Of a stretch of 64,000 nt of DNA, positions 35,168 through 46,117 are shown one piece after another (within the stretch, counting starts at the first letter, position 1; every line of letters begins with the position of its first letter). The notes under the pieces were generated by a model. It was not told the DNA's origin, searched no databases, and saw nothing but the letters and a program-made list of their open reading frames with translations. Where the stretch lies: positions 14,886,770-14,950,769 of the forward strand of contig CM119271.1 in assembly GCA_051294375.1 (NCBI GenBank), read 5' to 3'. Origin of the DNA: Paraspadella gotoi (lineage: Eukaryota; Chaetognatha). The translations under genes and the position numbers were made by a program.

Positions 35168-36114
35168 GCCTTTTAGCATGCATCGATTTAAGCCAAAGAT
35201 TAGGCAAATTGAAAATGGTCACTGGCTGTTTATCGCCGTTCCGTTAATCACTTAATGTATGTTACCTTTTTTTGACTTGTTCGGTACGTGCTTTGGCCCT
35301 TTTAATCAATCATCTGAGCATTAATCAAGTCAATTTTTAATTTTTGAAATTTTACTTGATCAATAAATAATTAAACATTTTGTATGTGACTTATAGAGTT
35401 GCCCCGCGAGTACTTGCGGCGCAACTAAAAAATTGTATCAGCATCGAACTCGTGAAGTTTATTGGTTAAGCATTTCTGTCGCGCATGTGACAATTTTACC
35501 ATCTTTTCTCTTTAAAGTTGAATAAACATTGTGCTATAAATCCTTTCTTTTTCGTTGCTTGAGTTAATTAGAGAAAGTTTGGATTTTGACAACGATTTGG
35601 TTTTATTATTATAAAACAGACATGTTTCGGCTTTGCTTTCAAGCCTCACAAAAAATACAGAGTCGAAACATGTCCTGTTATTAATGTCAAATAAATCGTT
35701 TTTCGAAAATAAAAACTTATTTCTTAAGATTTTTATAATAATTTAATGTTGATTTATTATTTGATTGTTTTAAAACTTAGTTTTCAGCATCATTAAATAA
35801 GTATTGCTTATGATAAAGATATATCTTTACTACTTTAATCACACTACCCGATCCGAGCCTCACAAGCTCAACAACAACCTTTAACCCTGAAGAACTTGAC
35901 CCGGCATCGTCGTCACTACCTCTCTTTTGTCCGGAGGGGGGGGGGCAACTCTATTTTTAGCTCTTTCTTTACCTTATTTACCTTATGTTGGTTTTAAATC
36001 CTCAATTTTTATGATATTTCGTTGACTATTTTAGCATGCGAACTCTTTTGATAGCATTGCTTGAAGAAAACTGACTCGGGAGATTACCCTCGCAATCACT
36101 TTTCCTCCGCCGCG
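35168..36114. other. Intergenic between thioesterase copies 1 and 2
   Basis: Contains the near-palindrome gttgccccgcgagtacttgc/ggcgcaac (35398-35426), an 11-bp perfect hairpin gacatgtttcg/cgaaacatgtc (35619-35629/35664-35674), and a G run of 11 near 35937. No gene was seen. Confidence 0.55.
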
Positions 36115-36866
36115 ATGTTTCCACTTTGTCTCCAAAATGGAATCGTCTCGTGTCCTCGACTCATTCCGCGTCTCTTTCCCTTCTCCGCCCAAATTGGGAC
36201 GAAATCATCCGACCTTGAAGATCGATGGAGAAGCATCGACTCTTACAAGTGGTTTTTGCCGATTCAGACCAGATGGAAGGTAGACTTCTTACTTTCAATC
36301 TCCTCTATCTTTCTATATAAAAAAATAGCCATTTTGAATATAAGGACAACGATCAATATGGGCACGTGAACAACGCCGTGTTTCAATCCTACTTTGACTC
36401 TGTGGTTAACGTCTTTCTAATTCGTTTCTGCCGACTCGATGTTCAAACGAATAGATCCAAAGCCGTTGCCTTTATTGTGGAGAATTCCTGCCAATTTTAC
36501 CAGCCCATCCAATTTCCTAACATTCCTTTAGGTAAAACTTTTTAGTTTAATAATTAATGTACTTATATTAATTAAATTGACTAACATTTGGTCACTCCTA
36601 CTACAGTCGGTTTGACGATCAATCATCTGGGCAACAGTTCTATTCGCTATCAACTGGGTATCTTTAAGCCTCAGAGTGAAACAGACCCGCCCAGCGGTCT
36701 TAACTTTTGCAGGGGTCATCGTTTTGGAGATGAAATCCTTTCGAAATTTAAGGGTGACGCTTTGGCCACTGGGACATTCGTCCATGTGACTGTTGACGGT
36801 CAGACGAACCGTCCAGTTCCGGTGCCTGATAATTGGCGAACTCAGTTTAGGGATATTTTAATGTAA
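36115..36866 (+). CDS. Hotdog-fold acyl-CoA thioesterase-like protein, tandem copy 2
   Basis: Exons 36115-36279, 36345-36531, 36607-36866; 203 aa. The chosen ATG gives MFPLCLQNG, parallel to the MFAFIPNKG start of copy 1; an upstream extension would need a non-ATG codon. The signature is DNDQYGHVNNAVFQSYFDSV, with Val instead of Glu after the Asn-Asn-Ala. The rest matches copies 1 and 3 exon by exon (LEDRWRSIDSYKWFLPIQTR in exon 1, LGNSSIRYQLGIF in exon 3). The N terminus is moderately basic and may be a mitochondrial targeting signal. Substrate unknown. Confidence 0.82.
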
Positions 36867-37202
36867 ATTGTGTTCGTTTTCTTGACCTTTTTTATAGTTG
36901 TTTACCACCTTCATCATGATTTAATGATCAGTTTTCATAGTTACATTTATTCGGTTTTACTTTTGTTTTAACAAAGACCGATACATTTTATTAATAGTAT
37001 ACAGTTTGTATAGCTATCCCAAAAAAATACCTGAAAAAATAACAAAAAACAAAAAAAAAAAACAAAAAATAAAATGAAGCTTATTGTCACGGCTCAGATT
37101 TTCGTTGTCCTAGTATTCTTTTGTCTTTTTGCCCATTGAGTAATAATTACATTGAACAATATAAATACCAAACTATGGTATAAAAACTGTATTTAACCAT
37201 TA
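36867..37202. other. Spacer where exon 1 of thioesterase copy 3 would be expected
   Basis: AT-rich. I searched it for a counterpart of exon 1 (W-R-S-x-x-S-Y-K-W-F-L-P) and found none. Confidence 0.6.
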
Positions 37203-37203
37203 C

Positions 37204-37940
37204 AGAAGGCTTCATATTATAAAATGTGGTACCCCTTTTTTGTGACCAGAACACGTTCCGAGACAACTACTGAATAAAATTTAATGAAATTTTGCATGCA
37301 GAGTACCAGTAGTAATACAAATGGTACTATCGAGGCGAATTTTTACATTCACCCCTAAGCTGAGATAAGGGGCCCTGAGGGGGCAGCCCCTGAGGGGGCA
37401 GCCCCTGAGGGCAAAAAATGGTCAAAATTTTTTTAAAAATTTTTCTATTATTTTTGTTTTGAACAGTTGCACAGACGTTTACTCTTCCACAAAAACGTAT
37501 TTATTACCTCAAAAATATTCATTTACCTTAATTTTTAGCTTCATGAACATCAGCAGTTAAAGTCAGATTTGGAATAATTTAGGAAAATTGGAAGTAAAAC
37601 GATGAACCTTGCATCTTCAACCATGCTTAATTATTGCAAATTGATCAATTTTAGTTCTAAAATGTTTTTTTCTTATGTTTAAAACGCCAATGCACCTGAT
37701 GCTACTAAAAATTTTGAAAAAAAAAAAATTTTAGCATTTTTTGGCCCCCCAGGGGTCCACCCCCAGGGCCTTGTATCTCTTGTCAGGGGTTGAATATCAA
37801 AATTCGCCTCGATAGTTCCATCTATATAGTCATTAGCACTCTAAATGTATAATTTCATTAAATTCGATTGGGCAGTTTGGTAGGAACAGATTCTGGTCAC
37901 AAAAAAGGGGTACCACATTTTATAATATGAAGCCTTCTGT
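37204..37940. mobile_element. TA-flanked MITE-like element with ~190-bp inverted repeats
   Basis: The first 50 bp (cagaaggcttcatattataa onward) are a perfect inverted copy of the last 50 bp (ending gaagccttctg). The similarity continues imperfectly for about 190 bp on each side, including actatcgaggcgaatttt. The flanks are TA on both sides. The core holds a short tandem repeat (cccctgagggggcag) and no ORF. It is a non-autonomous element, inferred to be Tc1/mariner-like. Its right end lies 20 bp before exon 2 of thioesterase copy 3. Confidence 0.85.
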
Positions 37941-38509
37941 ACTTAATCCGTTAAAAAAGGACAATGACCAATACGGTCACGTGAACAACGCCGAGTACCG
38001 ATCCTACTTCGACACCGCAGTCAACATTTTCCTCCTTCGTTTCTGTGATCTCGACGTCAAATCCTCTTCTTCCAAAGCCCTCGCTTTCATGGTGGGCAAC
38101 TCTTGTCAATTTTACAAGCCCATTCAGTATCCCAGCGTTCAATTAGGTGAACATTTTGCAAATTCACTTCATTTGTTTCTAAAATGAGGTTATTTTTTGT
38201 TTCACACCCCCCCCCCCGTCAATTCCCGATCCAATCTTGAATCTAAAAGTCGGCCTGGCCCTGGGTCCACTCGGCAACAGTTCGGTCCATTACCAAATGG
38301 GTCTCTTTCGACCTTTGAGCGAGACTGTCCACCCCGGCCGATTGGACCTTTTCGAGGGTCATCGACGCGGGGACGAGATCCTCGCCAAGTTCGATCCCGA
38401 GGCCGCCGCCACCGGAACCGCCGTCCGCGTTACGATTGACGGTCGAACCAAAAAACCAGTTGCGATTCCGAAACAATGGAAACAACAGTTTGCTGATATT
38501 TTGATTTGA
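37927..38509 (+). CDS. Hotdog-fold acyl-CoA thioesterase-like protein, tandem copy 3 (exon 1 missing)
   Basis: Exons 2 and 3 are intact: 37960-38146 and 38250-38509, with DNDQYGHVNNAEYRSYFDTA and LGNSSVHYQMGLF. No exon 1 is found upstream. The only in-frame ATG, at 37927, lies inside the terminal inverted repeat of the mobile element and would give MKPSVLNPLKKDNDQYGHV and a 159-aa protein without the targeting region. Alternatively exon 1 of copy 2 may splice past its own exon 2 and 3 to this acceptor, since phases match. The coding sequence shows no stop or frameshift and is GC-richer than copies 1 and 2, so it is probably still under selection. Confidence 0.72.
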
Positions 38510-38647
38510 TTCCGTTTCTTACGAAGATGAACTTTTAATTTTGCCGGCAAAATTACCCTTTCCCCTCATCCTCGCCTTCCTTTTTACGTGGTTTTACTTC
38601 AGGTATATAGTCCAATGACAATCATTTAGTGACAATTTCATCGTTAA

Positions 38648-39232
38648 ATGGAAAATCACCACCAAGCCCATTCGCTGACGGGAGTGAATGGCAGCGTTCT
38701 GGGATTGCCGACTCATTTGGTGAGACGTTTGTTGAGCATTGTCATGGGAACCGAAAACTCCAAGTCGGTGCCACTTTTCCGCTCCCCCAATGGCTACCTC
38801 CAGCCCCTCTCCAGCTCCTACCCGCGAATCTCCATCCATGGCGGCGTCGTCCGCGCTCGCCACGTGCCCCGGTTCCGATCCGCCGTCGCGCCCGCTTTCG
38901 CCGCGACCGTTTCCGCGCCTCCCCACCGCGAGCCCATGACCGACGCCCCACTCAACGCACGCGTGATGGGCGACAACCGCGCCGGGCAACGGCTGCATTT
39001 GGCGGCGCTACTGCGGGACGTCGGCTTCCGCGCTCTGACGCGTCGTGACCTGGCGCGGATCCACCTGCGGATTTTGGGCATCGTCGCCAAGGAGACGCTA
39101 GTTTCCGCCATCGTCGCCTTCGGACTTTGGCTCGTCCTGGCACGCCTCGATCTCCGACCCTCCTTCAAAAACGTCGCCGTAGTTTCACTTATTTGCGTCG
39201 GAAGAAACGTCAGATATTATTATTTTCGGTGA
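38648..39232 (+). CDS. Unrecognised small basic membrane protein
   Basis: Intronless frame of 194 aa starting with MENHHQAHSL, with the high third-position GC of real exons in this window. Hydrophobic segments are at about residues 146-167 (AKETLVSAIVAFGLWLVLAR) and 174-185 (NVAVVSLICVG). Between them and before them are Arg-rich stretches (LTRRDLARIHLR). The end, NVRYYYFR, stops at TGA; a GT inside ttttcg|gtgaag could instead be a donor and lengthen the protein. I do not recognise the family. It could be a two-pass organellar or ER protein. Confidence 0.6.
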   Translation: MENHHQAHSLTGVNGSVLGLPTHLVRRLLSIVMGTENSKSVPLFRSPNGYLQPLSSSYPRISIHGGVVRARHVPRFRSAVAPAFAATVSAPPHREPMTDAPLNARVMGDNRAGQRLHLAALLRDVGFRALTRRDLARIHLRILGIVAKETLVSAIVAFGLWLVLARLDLRPSFKNVAVVSLICVGRNVRYYYFR

Positions 39233-39667
39233 AGGACTGAATCGCGAAATGACCTCGTCGAAATTAGCGAAATCTCTCTCGCCTTTTATTCTTGTTTATA
39301 GTCATTAATTTCAAAAATATAGTACCCTATTGTTTACGTAGGAAAGTCTTTTATGCAAAGATCGCGCCCTAGTCGAACGTCGACTAAAAATATTATTTTT
39401 TTTTAGCTTGCGGATTTTTGAACGATTTTTATTTTTAAATTTTACCATTTTTTATTAGTTATATATTTTTTAAAAATGACTGGTTTTTTAAATTAAAGCT
39501 GAAAAGATAACCTTTCATAAAACTGTTATCTCGATATTCCTGGGCTTCCAATCAAAACAATCCTTTCGCTTTCTTTCGGGCTTCACAAAGAGAAACAACC
39601 CCCCCCCCCCGCGCGCTTGGAGATTATCCCCTTCGTTTCTCTTTCTCTCTCTGCCTCTTTCTAAAAG
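39233..39667. other. Intergenic
   Basis: AT-rich with a C run of 10 at about 39600, then a CT-rich leader before the ATG of the RRM gene. No gene was seen. Confidence 0.5.
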
Positions 39668-42600
39668 ATGGCCGACGTTGCTCAGCCCCTCCGCTGCCAC
39701 CTGGTGACGTCCTCGACGGGAGAATCACCGTCTCCGTCTCCTCGATCCAAGCGGCGCTACAGCTTCGTGGACAACGGGAGCGAGGCCGACGCCATCCAGC
39801 GGCCCGTCGACGCCGACAAGACTCTCGTTGTCGACGACGAAGATCAGGACGCCTTCGCCGCTTGCGACACGACCACCGTCTCCGCTGCAGAAGATAAAGG
39901 GCGGGAGAAGAGGGTTGAGGAGGATGGCGGGAAAGGATCGTCCAGGTTGGTTCGCGGATGTTGATAATTTGAAATGTTATTAAATAATATAGTAATGTTT
40001 TTACTAATTTTGCAGACCCGAATCTCGGTTTGACGAGGGTTTTGTCGCCGACGATCCGTTCGGCGACGAGGAGACCACAGTAGACTCCTCCAAGCCGCCT
40101 CGCCCGCCGCCGTCTCACCCGGCTCCCGCCAGCGTTTTACCAACTCCGAACGCCTTTGCATCCGTTTTCCAATCTTTTCCGACTTTGAAGCCCGAAGCGG
40201 CGCGCCAGTCCGGCGTCGTTCCAGTCATTTCTGGGCCGGCCACCGTCGACGATCCTTTTCGCCATCACCGACGCCCGAAACCTATCGTCAAAGCCAAGGA
40301 CGTTCCTCCTTCTCTTCCTTTTCCCAAACTGGAAGGCGAAGTCTACGACGCCGTCGCCGACGGGACCGACTCTGACTGCGGCAGCGTCTCCACTGTCTCC
40401 AGCTTCGGCTGCGGCGACAGCGGCGTCTCCGACTTCAGCTCCAGCGCTTCCTGTCACGAGGAGCAGCCGGGAAAGCTGTTCGTCGGGTCGCTGGCCGCCT
40501 CCGTGACCGAGCAAGATCTTTACAAATATTTCTCGCAATTCGGCGACGTCAAGAGTTGCTTCATCAAATTCGATCTCGGGACAAACAAAAGTCGGGGATT
40601 TGGCTTTGTCGTTTTTAGGTTCGCCCGTTTATGATGGAATGAGAGAGAGAGAGAGAGGGTGGAAAAGTTTGAGAAAATAATTAAAATTTACAGAAATAAA
40701 ATTGTTAAAACTATTATTATAGTTATTATTATGATTATTATTATTAATTTAATAAATAAGATATCTTGCCCCTGAATTTGGACAGGCTATGGTGGCTTAA
40801 AGCCTCCATCACTATTACAACATTTTGACTTAATTTTGTTTAATATTTTAACATCAGAGATGCGGATGTCATTAACACCGTCATGGGATACAAGGGATTA
40901 TCGGAGTCGAACCCCGATGGTTTACCACAGGTGAAGATGTATTTCAACCGCGAATTATTATTATTGATCCATAAATTATATGAGCAAGAATGGAAATTAT
41001 AAATACAAAACTACTAAAGCTTCTTTTCTCATATATCCAGTCCCGCGCTCATGTGATCCACGGTCGGCCCATCCACGTCCGTAAAGCGAAACCCATCGCG
41101 GAGATGAAGCGGATTCGCCTCAAGGACGACTTCGACGAGGCGCAGCACAAACGGGTCTTCATCGGAGGCGTCCCGCTCGAGGTCACCGAAGAGGTCATCC
41201 AAACTCACTTCAGCAAGGTGGGTGGGGGGGAATCTTTTAGGGGTGGCCCGGGGGCGGGGGTTTCGATTTAATTTGCTCTATTATTTTTTTGGCGTCTTCT
41301 TCAGGTGGGACCTGTGGAAAAAGTAATCCTCATCTTCGGGACTTCAGAGAATGACAATGGACGTCACCGCGGAATTGGGTTCGTCACCTTTGCACAGAGA
41401 CAGCACGCCGAGTCCGCCATCAGGATAAGGTGGGTTGTTTAAAGGTCAGGAAGGATCCTTCGTCATTCGGGACCATTTTTGAAATGGTTGATTAATGATT
41501 ATATTATCATTACGCTGATATCATTGTTCAGGTACCACGCCATCCCCGAGCACTTTTGCACCATTGAGTGCAAACCCGCCATCCAGAAAGGGGACAAGTC
41601 TCACCAAGATTCCTCTAACGTCAACCTTACCCTCGCGGATTTTCAGACGGAAATAGCGGCCACTCAACTTCAACAGCAGCAGGAGTTCGTCAAGGCCGGG
41701 CTGCTGCCGACACCGATTCACAAAACACCCGTAGCCGCCGCAGCTGCAGCGGCCTACCGCCGCGCCACCGTTCAAGCGCCATCCATCGAGGTCGCGCCGG
41801 TCCCTTGCGCGGCCGGGTGGAACTGCGCCGCTCCTCAACAGGATCTTCGTCCTGCCTCGGCTCTTTCCGTCGAGAGCGGTTACAGCGGCAGCTGCGGCGG
41901 CAGCGTTCGATCGACTTCTCCCGCGGATCTGGACAGTGTCGGCACCGCTGCCGCCGCCACCCAGTTACAAGGGCGGACCGGTGGCTGTCATCCGGCACGG
42001 GTGGTCGCCGCCGAAAAAACTGATAGATGGCGGTCGGCGGGAAATTGGCAACAACAGGTTTCATCTCGATCTCAATGGCGCGGACCCCAAGCCGATCATT
42101 GTACTTCGGAGCGACCTCTTATGTCGGGGCCACGAGGAGGGGCGTCGCGAGCCGACGCCTGGGGCCGCGAAATGAGCGCGGACGCCATAGAAACTCTGGC
42201 CAGAGCCGCGCAGAATATGAGGCTGGACGGAGGTTGGGGCGGGGACGAAATTCCCCACTTCATTCAGCGCCAGGTCGCCTGGCCCAATTGCTCGTCCAGC
42301 GCCCGTCACCCGGCTCTCGACGGCGGGTTGGGTCTCAATCCTTACGGCACGAATCTCACTTTCACTCAACCCGAGGACGTGGAGAGGGTCCTCGCCAATC
42401 AGTTCCCCCAACGCGCCTTCGCCGACGCCGGCAAAAGGTGGCGCGGTTGGTACGGCATCGGCGGTGGCGCCTGTTTAGATTTGGGCGCCGGCGGGTTTTC
42501 CTCGACCGGGGCGTCCAACGCCGCCGCCAAGTACGAGTGGAACCATTGGCACCGCGGGGGCGACGAAGGCGTAGAGGCGGAGACGGAGGTTGGCGACGGC

Positions 42601-42729
42601 GCCGCCCAAGACGCCGACGAGATTAAGAGCTTCAAAGATCTGCCCTTTGTACCATTTCGGCGCCTCACTTTTTTGCGAGGCATCAACGAGGACGATTGTT
42701 CCAACGGGTTCGATGTTTACGTCGCTTAA
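39668..42729 (+). CDS. Tandem-RRM RNA-binding protein (hnRNP A/Musashi/DAZAP1-like)
   Basis: Predicted RNA-binding regulator. Six exons: 39668-39945, 40016-40618, 40858-40930, 41041-41217, 41305-41429, 41532-42729; about 817 aa. RRM1 has RNP2 KLFVGSL and RNP1 SRGFGFVVF, and is split by introns after the RNP1 region. RRM2 has RNP2 RVFIGGV and RNP1 HRGIGFVTF. A 240-residue Ser/Pro/acidic region precedes RRM1, longer than in hnRNP A or Musashi. Downstream is an Ala/Gln-rich region, then a Gly/Ala/Trp-containing tail. In the last exon, between about 41930 and 42170, another frame looks more protein-like than the long open frame (see findings), so that stretch is uncertain. I cannot fix the orthologue. 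Confidence 0.83.
40735..40835 (-). repeat. Dispersed repeat family 1, copy C
   Basis: In intron 2 of the RRM gene: atatcttgcccctgaatttg, then gacaggctatggtggcttaa and agcctccatcac, the same blocks as copies A, B and D. Confidence 0.75.
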
Positions 42730-45700
42730 GAAATTGAGGCATGTTCTGTTTTTAAGCGTTTGAGGAGAAAAAAAAATGGGGGGGGGGGCCTTTGGCTAGG
42801 CTTCGTGATCCTTAACGCGGGTTTTAAAGAGCCATTGTGGGCTTTAGCCTTGAACTTTGGAGGGATTTAGAACGATTAATCGATTATGTCGAAGCTCGAG
42901 TCATCATTATGACCCTTTTTTCGTTGCAAGAGGCTTCGATGAGTTGTATCCTAATTCCCAACTGATTTTCGTTCGAGATTCGTGGAGTTTTTATCAAAAC
43001 TTACGCGGGTTTTTTTCCCTTCGGTTTGGGGAGTGACAGAGAAATAGTCAATATTCTTGCCTTTACTCCCAAATTTATTCAAAAAAAAAAAAATCTGTGA
43101 TAATTTTTATTTTTAATTCGGCGATTATTTTTTATTTTATCATTTCCGATTCAATCATGCTTTGTGATTATGTTTCTCAAACCTATGTGATATACGTCAG
43201 AGAATAAAATATTAACAGTATAACTTTTTTAGCGACATTAAAATCAGCCTTTTTCCTCACTCATTTTTATCTCAAGCTTTGTTTTTATTACTCAGTAGTG
43301 GAAAAATAAAAGGTCTTCTCACTTTTTTCCAAGTATTTGACGCCCTTTTTGTAGCTACGCCTTAGCTTTCTGTCTACAATATTGTTTTTTTAACATTATT
43401 ATTATTATTTTATTATCTTACAGAAACGGCTGACGAAAACTTTTTTGTAGACTTTTTTCAATCAATAACGATTGTTTTAAGAATATAAAAACTAAAGTAT
43501 TATTTCCGTTGTTCAATATTATTAAAAATGAATAATTCCAGCAATGGTTAGAATAATTTGATATAGCTAGCTAATGCTTGCTCCCTTGTAAGTTTTCTTC
43601 TCGTGAGAAGCGACAATCGTCACATCCGAATTTGATTTATAAAGAAGATAGAAGCCGCATTTGATTTCTAAAAATATAATAGATCATCCATTTTTTTAGT
43701 TATTAGCGTTAGCATTAGCGTTCCTTTGTACAAAGACGAAAGAAATAAAGACATTGTTAAGCTAGTTAAATTTTATCACTTACCATCTCCAGAAAATGGT
43801 AAAAAAAAAAAATACCCGTAGCTTTAGTTTGGGCTTTGCCTTTTTTCTCCAGAAAACTTTTTTTTGGTCATCGTTATTAAAATCTATCATCAGAAAAAAT
43901 ATACAATGGCTTAGACTAGGAAGTCTTGGCCTCGACCTCTATTTTTATAATTAATTTGCGATTTCATCCAAGCCTCAGCTTCTCGTGAAAAGTTTGTAAT
44001 TAACCGCGAGCACTTTTCACTTTTTAGTTTTCAGTTAATGTCCGACAAAATTGTAAAAGAAAAAAAAATTCCGATCGGAAACCAACGATTTCCGCCAAAG
44101 AAACTGAGACTTTTTTATGAACAAAAAGGCGACATTCTCTCTTCCCCCGACTGAACTATCTCCATCCCTTTGACCTCCCAACCTCAGACACTCGGCCCCC
44201 CCCTATGCCGATTCATTTTTGTGGCGCCCTCCAGATTTTTTTTTCTCCAGGGCTTTCCATTATTTTCTATTCTATTTTGGCGGAGGCTCAGTTTTGTTCC
44301 CTTCTCATTGTATCTGTCTCCTTTTGATTTGTCACGTGATTCTTCTCATTTTAATCCGACTAAAAATGTGAAGAGGTCAGGTGATTCCAATGACCAGGGA
44401 TCCCTACGAGCTAACGAACGAGGATATGAAAAAAAATGGTTTTGGGGCATAAAACGAAAAAGGAAACCCAATCCCATCTGATTTCGAGTAAACCTGGCGA
44501 CGCTCGGTCAGTTTAAGGTTAACTTATTGTGGCCAAAGCTAACTCTGCTGATCGAGTTTTCTTGGCTCCGGCTGGTCGCCATTTTCGGATTTTTACGATC
44601 GATCGATCGGTAAGAATGAAAATGGGGGGGGGGGAGACTAAGCAATGAAAGAACCCGAATTCAGCCATAAGCATAAATCTCTATTTTCGTAGAAATCAAA
44701 AATTAGTTGCAGTAGAAATCTATATAATAGAAGAGGAGAAATAGAGAGAATAAAAAAATGTTATTGTAGGTGAAAATATTTTGAGATTGTGAAGAGGTAG
44801 AAAAGAAGTGAGCTGAGCCCACTCCGATTCCACTGACATTAACAGCGGGACCAACATGACCATACGGTCTTCTCGGTCCTATTGATGTGTTCAGTCAGGT
44901 CATTGTCATTGCCAAAGCTGGGGAAAAGTAAACGTGGTGACCGACTGGCCGGAGGTAGAGAAGAAGGAAGGTTATTTTTACTGAGACCTGGGTTAAGTCG
45001 CCTACTGGTGACTCGAATTGACCTCAGTCATCAAGATGACCTCGGTCACAAAGAATTCTTTCACCGAACTACAGTGAAGCGAGAGAACTATTTAATGTAA
45101 CGAGTAACAACTTTGTGTTAAATTAATTTTATTTATGATTTTAAAAAGCCCTTTTAAGCTATTCCCATCCATATTAAATAAGTAATAACTGGATAGTTGT
45201 TTATTTAGGAGGTATTTCATTCATATTAGTTTATGATACAGATGCATACGAACATGCATACGAAATGGAAGATAGAATTCTATCTTTTAATGCTATATAT
45301 TATGTATACATGTCTACACAAGTATACTCATGTCTTGAACGCATATCCGGTTAAGTTCTTAAAAGTTAAATGTCTCGCCTTTCATAACTCCCGAGCTCAT
45401 TGGATCGGGCAGTCGATTCGCCGAGGATTTTGAACTTTCCCTCTTTTCATTCATCCGATCCGATTCTTCACTGAAGAATCTTCAGTCTTTCTTCGTCGCT
45501 AAATTCGGGAGCGAATATCGTTGGGTTCTGCGCAAGAAGGAAGAGCGAACAGAGACGGAAGAGGAGAAAGATAGAGGTAGAGACGTCCGCGGGTGTCGCT
45601 GTCGATGCTCTCTCTCTCTCTCGTCTGCTTGGCCCAATTCCTTCGCCAAACAAATCATGGCGTCTCGCTCTCTCTCTCTCTCTCCGTCGTTCTTTTTACC

Positions 45701-46117
45701 CGTTTCTTTTTTCTCTCTCTCTCCCCCCACTTCCGGTTGATTAGAGTCGTGAGTCCGACGCTTTTAATCTGTTGTTGTTGTTGTTGTTTACGTTACAACG
45801 GAATTTCCCATTTCCGGTTTTGTCATTGCATTGATTCCAGTCGAAAGCGAGTAAAATGGGTCTCACCGGTCTCGCAAGGCCTGGCAAGAGCCAAGTATAA
45901 ATTTACCAAACAAGATTGTAAGTTATTGCACTTGTGTATTTCCTAAACTGGCGCAAGAGGACGGTTATTATTTAAGTCGCAACCCTGATAGAACCATGTG
46001 TGTCACTCGCATATCTGTTTCAGACTTTGTTCATATATGGCGTATCATTTTTTGTAACACGAAAACTTTTTCTGAAAGAAAAAAAAACTGGCGCAACTGT
46101 GAATCTTCGTTACCACA
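42730..46117. other. Long intergenic region
   Basis: 3.4 kb, the longest gene-free stretch. It starts with the 3' UTR of the RRM gene (G run of 10 at about 42779, AATAAA at 43204). It then has AT-rich sequence, a perfect cttctcgtgagaag palindrome near 43599, a repeat-family-4 copy at 45005-45080 and CT-rich tracts near 45605-45725. Several short frames (for example 44170-44481) have no recognisable features. I see no gene. Confidence 0.55.
45005..45080 (-). repeat. Dispersed repeat family 4, copy 2
   Basis: Reverse complement aligns with 17522-17605: tcggtgaaagaattctttg, gaggtcatcttgatgactga and ggtcaattcgagtcaccag. Confidence 0.6.

Noticed and set aside
37376-37412. Repeated cccctgagggggcag as a CRISPR-like or regulatory array
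   Set aside because: Only two to three units without unique spacers, inside a mobile element.
38197-38485. Additional frames over thioesterase copy 3 exon 3
   Set aside because: Shadows of the exon, whose frame matches copies 1 and 2 residue by residue.
44170-44481. 103-codon frame in the long spacer before ACOT9
   Set aside because: AT-biased codons, aromatic-rich translation and no homology; consistent with chance.
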